This document shows, in pieces, positions 60,315 through 64,000 of a stretch of 64,000 nucleotides of DNA; within the stretch, counting starts at the first letter, position 1, and each line of letters opens with the position of its first letter. The DNA is from Clostridiales bacterium (GTDB taxonomy: Bacteria; Bacillota; Clostridia; Christensenellales; Pumilibacteraceae): assembly GCA_022511445.1 (NCBI GenBank), contig JAFLVE010000014.1, positions 18,464-82,463 of the forward strand, in the 5' to 3' direction. The notes beneath the pieces were generated by a model. The model was not told the DNA's origin. It worked only from the letters and a program-made list of their open reading frames with translations, and did no database searches. The position numbers were made by a program, and so were the translations under genes.

Positions 60315-60620
60315 ATGAAGCAAGTTAAAATAACCGTTATGAAAACGGCGTGCTACAAGGACTTGATAGAAAAATACGAAAACCCCATTCCGCACGCTTG
60401 CGATATGAGAGAGGGGCAAGTTTTTATTGTTAGCGGCGGCGAGAGACCTGTCGGCTTTTGCGACAGCGCTTGGGAAACGGTCTTGCCGTTTGTGACCGAG
60501 CTTGCGGCAGGCGGCGGAAACTTTTACGACGGCTGGATGAAGAACAGCCGTTCCGCCATGATTTCCTGCAACGACGGCTTTCGCCCCGTCAGCTTTTTAC
60601 TCGAAACGATAGAAGGATAA
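60315..60620 (+). CDS. Second TIGR04076-like protein
   Basis: A 101-residue protein with the family layout: MKQVKITVMKTACYKDLIEKY, REGQVFIV, FCDSAWETVLPFVTELAAGGG, and a final Cys turn ISCNDGFRPVSFLLE. The ATG at 60315 is preferred over 60294 because GGGGG lies 5 bases upstream and because it lies after the PEBP stop. It is only distantly similar to the member at 56760. It ends 7 bases before the convergent HAD gene. Confidence 0.75.
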   Translation: MKQVKITVMKTACYKDLIEKYENPIPHACDMREGQVFIVSGGERPVGFCDSAWETVLPFVTELAAGGGNFYDGWMKNSRSAMISCNDGFRPVSFLLETIEG

Positions 60621-60627
60621 GCGCCGC

Positions 60628-61278
60628 TTACGGTATAACCACTTCCGCTAAGCTGTTGTAAACGGCAAGACCTTTTTCGAGAAATTCGGGAGGTGGCGGG
60701 ATAAGGTCGACTACCATAATAGGCGTAAAACCTCCGGCGTACGCCGCGGCAATTCCGTTGGGCGAGTCCTCGATTACGACCGCGTCCTTAGGCTCCACGC
60801 CGATACGGTTTGCCGCGATAAGAAATATTTCGGGATTGGGTTTTGCAACCGTCACGTCGTCGGCATACACCTCTGCGGAAAAAATCTCGCTTTTATTCAG
60901 TCCCGGTTTTTCAAAGAGCTTTTGTGCGCGCTCGCGGCGGCTGGACGTTGCAAGCGCTATCGGAATGTTGCGAGCTTTTAGCTTTTTGATTAGCTCGGTA
61001 AAGCCCGGCTTAAGCGGCGCGCCGACGAGCGCCTCTTCCGTCCTTACAAAGTTAATTATGTATTCTCTGTACGCGTCGACGTCGAGCGCGGGGTTGAGCG
61101 TGCGCAGATACGCTCTTATCGACTTTTCGTCGCGGCCGCAGCAGTGGAAGCGCACGTTTTTGTCAAAACCGGTTTTAAACTTGATATCCGCGGCGGCGTC
61201 CGCCTTGTGCCAGGTCTTTTCGGAATCGAACACGACTCCGTCCATATCGAATATAACGGCTTTTGTTTTTTCGTACAT
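60628..61278 (-). CDS. HAD-family phosphatase (beta-phosphoglucomutase-like)
   Basis: A 216-residue hydrolase beginning MYEKTKAVIFDMDGV; Asp11 is the nucleophile and Asp13 the acid. The helical cap (about residues 18-85), LATSSRRERA (motif II Ser/Thr), the Lys in VAKPNPEIF and the acidic pair in VIEDSPNGI complete the active site. A much longer frame continues upstream, but the true start at 61278 has GAGGTG upstream and a promoter between. Substrate unknown; sugar phosphates are usual in this subfamily. Confidence 0.92.
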   Translation of the reverse strand: MYEKTKAVIFDMDGVVFDSEKTWHKADAAADIKFKTGFDKNVRFHCCGRDEKSIRAYLRTLNPALDVDAYREYIINFVRTEEALVGAPLKPGFTELIKKLKARNIPIALATSSRRERAQKLFEKPGLNKSEIFSAEVYADDVTVAKPNPEIFLIAANRIGVEPKDAVVIEDSPNGIAAAYAGGFTPIMVVDLIPPPPEFLEKGLAVYNSLAEVVIP

Positions 61279-61293
61279 ACGCACCTCGGTTAC

Positions 61294-61322
61294 AGCGTAA
61301 CAAATCCGTTCGGGTTTGTCAA
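61294..61322 (-). promoter_or_regulatory. Promoter of the HAD gene
   Basis: On the minus strand TTGACA (61322-61317), 17-base spacer and TACGCT (61299-61294). The -35 box is perfect, the -10 box weak. Confidence 0.55.
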
Positions 61323-61353
61323 TTGCGCGCGGCGGAATCGTGATAAAAAAGTT

Positions 61354-61385
61354 GTCATATTTTTTCGGCACGGTGAATACCTTAT
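61354..61385 (+). promoter_or_regulatory. Possible sporulation-sigma (SigE/SigK-like) promoter
   Basis: GTCATATT (61354-61361), 14-base spacer and AATACCTT (61376-61383), which partly matches the SigE pattern (ATATT, then CATACAAT). No SigA promoter is visible in front of the spore-coat type gene. Confidence 0.35.
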
Positions 61386-61413
61386 ACCGATAACCAATCG
61401 GAAGGAGGATGTC

Positions 61414-62898
61414 ATGTCCGAAGTAATTAAGTTCAGTAGTGACGGCGTTAAGCGCGTGGCGCGCGCTCAGGCCGTAGTTGAGGCGACAAAGCCGATCGAA
61501 GGCGAGGCGAGAGTGCTCTCTGTTACGGCGACGCCGTCGGTACGTCCGAGCGACGTATTTGCGGGCGAAGTGCGGTACAGCGGAAAGGTAATCTTCGATT
61601 GCGTGGTGCTGTGTGACGGCAGGACGGAGGTGGAAACCGTCGTTGCCGAGTTTTCGGACAAGGCGACTTCGCCGGACATAACGACGGGGACTACGGTCGG
61701 GCTTATTCCCGAGGTCATTAACACCGAGGCGAGTATCGACGGCGGCGTGCTTAAGGCGGTCGCGGTTGTGGATACCTGCGTTTACGCCGTAACGAGCGAG
61801 GAGTGCGAGTGCATAACCCGTCCCGACGACGACGTTTTCTGCGAGAAGAAAACGCTTAACGTATCTAATATCGTCGCGCAGCCGACAGAAACGGTATACG
61901 TTTCCGATACCGTGTACGACGTCAAGGCGGCGGAAACGCTGAGCACCGTTTCCCGCGCGGTTGTTATGAGCGCGGAGTGTAACGACGGCGAGGTAAAGGT
62001 GTCGGGCGCGGTGTACTCGACCGTTATCACCCGCGCCGAGGACGGAATGGTGTCGTCCGTTCGGGTCGTGTCGCCGTTTATTAAAATGCTGACTTCGCCT
62101 AACGTAAACGGCGACTGCATTGCGTTTGCCTCCGCGTGCGTTTCGGACACGGTTTCCACGCTTGTGACAAACGCGGACGGCAACAATATCGAGCTGTCCT
62201 CGACAATCGTTCTTTCCGCAACGGTAATTTCCTCGTCGGAGTTCTCCGCGGTAACCGACGTGTTCTGTCCGAACAGCGAGCTGAACGTAGCCGAGGAAAA
62301 GATTTCGCTCTATTCGTGCGAGAGCGTGGCGACAATCGTCGACAGTATCGACGGACAGGTTAAACTCGAACCCGACCGCCTCGCCGCGGACAATGTGTGC
62401 TTTGTTTCCAATACGTTCTGCACCGTGTCGGACAGCCGCGTCGAAAACGGGCGCGTAACAGTAGAGGGACTTGCGGGCGGCGATATTGTCTACTACAACG
62501 CGGAAAAGGACGCCGTCGATTGTATCGCATTCCGAATCCCGTTCTCTATCCCGATTACTCATCACACCAACTGCAAGAACATAGACGTGACGGGCACCGT
62601 TACCGACGTGAACGTGCGTATCCGCCGCGAGTCCGTGTTCGACATCAAGGTGGAAACGGCGTTTACTGTGCGCGCTTACTCGTGCACCGAGACGAGCGTA
62701 ATTAAGTCGGTCAAAAAGGGCGCGGAAATAACTCGGCCCAAAGCGACGGTTTGCGTTCATATCGCCAAAAAGGGCGAAACGCTGTGGCAGGCGGCAAAAG
62801 CGCTCGGCTGTTCGCCCGAGAGCGTGGAAAAGCAAAACCCCGTTACCGCTCCGTATTCGGGCGGCGAGAGGCTTATACACTTCTGCGGAAAGAAGTAA
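61414..62898 (+). CDS. SPOCS (DUF3794)-LysM protein, SipL-like
   Basis: A 494-residue protein with repeated SPOCS (DUF3794) beta domains (marks: FAGEVRYSGKVIFDCVV near residue 50, ECNDGEVKVSGAV near 190) and a C-terminal LysM domain from about 447 (AKKGETLWQAAKAL). This is the architecture of SipL, the clostridial protein that joins SpoIVA at the forespore surface to begin coat assembly. The strong AGGAGG site fixes the start at 61414; a frame reaching back to 61144 is rejected. There is no signal peptide, as expected for a protein working in the mother cell. It is the best sign that this organism, or its ancestors, made spores. Confidence 0.88.
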   Translation: MSEVIKFSSDGVKRVARAQAVVEATKPIEGEARVLSVTATPSVRPSDVFAGEVRYSGKVIFDCVVLCDGRTEVETVVAEFSDKATSPDITTGTTVGLIPEVINTEASIDGGVLKAVAVVDTCVYAVTSEECECITRPDDDVFCEKKTLNVSNIVAQPTETVYVSDTVYDVKAAETLSTVSRAVVMSAECNDGEVKVSGAVYSTVITRAEDGMVSSVRVVSPFIKMLTSPNVNGDCIAFASACVSDTVSTLVTNADGNNIELSSTIVLSATVISSSEFSAVTDVFCPNSELNVAEEKISLYSCESVATIVDSIDGQVKLEPDRLAADNVCFVSNTFCTVSDSRVENGRVTVEGLAGGDIVYYNAEKDAVDCIAFRIPFSIPITHHTNCKNIDVTGTVTDVNVRIRRESVFDIKVETAFTVRAYSCTETSVIKSVKKGAEITRPKATVCVHIAKKGETLWQAAKALGCSPESVEKQNPVTAPYSGGERLIHFCGKK

Positions 62899-62994
62899 AC
62901 CCAATGGGTTTACAGTAAAAGATTGCTTTGCGACACGAGTTAACGCAAACGCATTACGAACTATTCATTAGGAATATGAAAGGCGCTTCGCGCA

Positions 62995-63036
62995 TAAAAA
63001 AACCCCCTTTTCGACTTTTTATCGGAAAGGGGGTTT
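62995..63036 (-). terminator. Terminator of ispE
   Basis: A 13-bp stem (AACCCCCTTTTCG with CGGAAAGGGGGTT, one G-U) is followed on the minus strand by seven Ts. The 162 bases between the SPOCS gene and ispE otherwise hold nothing recognised. Confidence 0.85.
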
Positions 63037-63060
63037 AGCATATTGATTATCTATTCGTTT

Positions 63061-63930
63061 TTATCTTTCTATCCACTCGTGAAGTATTCCCGTGGGGGCG
63101 GAGGAGAAGACGCGGAAACCTTTTTCGTGCTTTAACGATTGTGCCGCGCGGGCGAAGCTTTCTATATCGGTGAAGTAGCCGAGCACCATGCCGCCCGAGC
63201 CCGTCATGCACGGAATAGCTCCTGCGGCTTTCAGTTTGTCGAAGTTTACTTTTACCGACGGGGCGAGGACAGCCGCCGCTTCGTATAGAGCGTTGTCGAT
63301 ATACTTGAGCGCATTATTATCGCCGTCGAGGAGAAGCTCGGTTAATTTTTCAGTATTTGTGGGCGAAAACTCCGTTGTGGGGTGCAGTTTATCGAATGTG
63401 GCGTATGCCTCGGTGGTCGAAACGGGCTCGTGCATAAGTCCGATTGCAAAAAGCTTAAGCTTATTTTCGATAAACAGCATTTCTTCGCCCGTGCCTGTTA
63501 CGCGGGCGAGCCCGCCCGTCAGCATAAACGGCACGTCCGAGCCGACGGAAAGCGCCGTTTTCCGTATATCCACGCCGCGCGCGGAAAGCCCGTAAAAAAG
63601 ATCGAGCGCGCGGATAACCGCCGCACCGTCCGCCGACGAGCCGCCAAGCCCGGCGCCGACGGGAATACCTTTTTCTATTTCGATTTTCACTCCGCAGCCG
63701 ATTACCTCGCGCACCGCGGCGGCGGCTTTATACGCGGTGTTTTTTACGCTGTCGATACCCGCCTTATCGAAAGAAACTTCGATTTTGTCATCGCGGCGCT
63801 CTTCGACCGTTACCGTGTCGAACGCGTCCACGGACATCATAACGCTGTCGAGCGTGTGAAGTACGTTTTTTCCGGTGATATTAAGCGAGAGATTCGCTTT
63901 GCCGAAAACGTTAAGTCGTAGTTTTTTCAT
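63061..63930 (-). CDS. ispE: 4-diphosphocytidyl-2-C-methylerythritol kinase
   Basis: A 289-residue GHMP kinase of the non-mevalonate isoprenoid pathway. It starts MKKLRLNVFGKANLSL, with the ATP loop GAGLGGSSADGAAVIRAL at about residues 93-110, the substrate-site Asp in SVGSDVPFML and the C-terminal glycine loop MTGSGGMV. The usual GYHEL motif is altered (LHTLDSVM). The ATG at 63930 is chosen because the promoter lies immediately before it; a frame 36 bases longer would start within the promoter. No ribosome-binding site is present: the -10 box ends 6 bases before the ATG. No other isoprenoid gene lies in the window. Confidence 0.93.
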   Translation of the reverse strand: MKKLRLNVFGKANLSLNITGKNVLHTLDSVMMSVDAFDTVTVEERRDDKIEVSFDKAGIDSVKNTAYKAAAAVREVIGCGVKIEIEKGIPVGAGLGGSSADGAAVIRALDLFYGLSARGVDIRKTALSVGSDVPFMLTGGLARVTGTGEEMLFIENKLKLFAIGLMHEPVSTTEAYATFDKLHPTTEFSPTNTEKLTELLLDGDNNALKYIDNALYEAAAVLAPSVKVNFDKLKAAGAIPCMTGSGGMVLGYFTDIESFARAAQSLKHEKGFRVFSSAPTGILHEWIER

Positions 63931-63936
63931 ACGGAA

Positions 63937-63966
63937 AGTATACCATTCGGAATGCGGTTTTGTCAA
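63937..63966 (-). promoter_or_regulatory. Promoter of ispE, leaderless arrangement
   Basis: On the minus strand TTGACA (63966-63961), 18-base spacer and TATACT (63942-63937), then TTCCGT and the ATG. Confidence 0.75.
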
Positions 63967-64000
63967 GACAAAGCGCGTTTATTAATTTGCCTGTATAGTG

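Noticed and set aside
60628..62904. A 758-codon reverse-strand frame as one large protein
   Set aside because: Only the last 216 residues (HAD phosphatase) are real. The rest is antisense to the SPOCS-LysM gene, Arg/His-rich and of no known family.

Overview
This is a gene-dense stretch of a moderate-GC Firmicutes chromosome, most likely an uncultured, gut-type member of the Clostridia. The evidence is a SPOCS (DUF3794)-LysM spore-coat type protein, AddA/AddB recombination nucleases with the Fe-S signature, an Fe-S type amidophosphoribosyltransferase, ECF sigma and MarR regulators, ABC-2 exporters and many lipoproteins, all with canonical TTGACA-17-TATAAT promoters. The family or genus is an inference. 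No rRNA, tRNA, CRISPR array, transposase or phage gene was seen.

Layout. 1-3.1 kb: the end of a von Willebrand factor A (VWA) membrane protein and an overlapping lipoprotein gene. 3.1-5.8 kb: repeat-bearing spacer, a DnaQ-type exonuclease with a probable BRCT domain, and pyrB. 6.0-15.7 kb: a probable transcription unit of a hybrid histidine kinase, a giant leucine-rich-repeat lipoprotein, a MoxR ATPase, a DUF58 protein and a transglutaminase-like membrane protein whose catalytic Cys position is Ser. 15.8-19.8 kb: a methyltransferase, a NADAR-like protein and a second hybrid kinase. 20-25.6 kb: an unknown reverse-strand protein, repeats, a ribbon-helix-helix regulator and an ABC-2 exporter. 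25.8-30.9 kb: a MarR regulator divergent from a membrane-anchored Ntn hydrolase, then a remarkable single-chain fusion of lysoplasmalogenase (YhhN), iron alcohol dehydrogenase and class-3 aldehyde dehydrogenase. 30.9-39.6 kb: a RimK-like ligase, a lipoprotein and addB-addA. 39.8-46.2 kb: a Gln/Ala-rich membrane protein, an acetyltransferase, a HelD-like helicase, purF and a membrane protein. 46.2-49.4 kb: an AT-rich island with a secreted permuted-papain protein and a membrane protein, bounded by oppositely oriented copies of an intergenic repeat. 49.4-54.2 kb: the str operon (rpsL-rpsG-fusA) and tuf. 54.2-56.7 kb: an ECF sigma factor and its membrane partner. 56.7-60.6 kb: a run of small accessory genes. 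60.6-63.9 kb: a HAD phosphatase, the spore-coat type protein and ispE.

The strongest candidates for something new are: (1) the 1083-residue lysoplasmalogenase/ADH/ALDH fusion, which would put release of a fatty aldehyde from lysoplasmalogen and both its possible fates (reduction and oxidation) on one membrane-anchored chain; (2) five genes whose -10 box lies 6-7 bases before the start codon with no ribosome-binding site, implying leaderless mRNAs; (3) the AT-rich island between inverted repeat copies just upstream of the str operon; and (4) two well-resolved divergent control regions, MarR/Ntn hydrolase and lipoprotein/addB, with overlapping promoters and palindromes.
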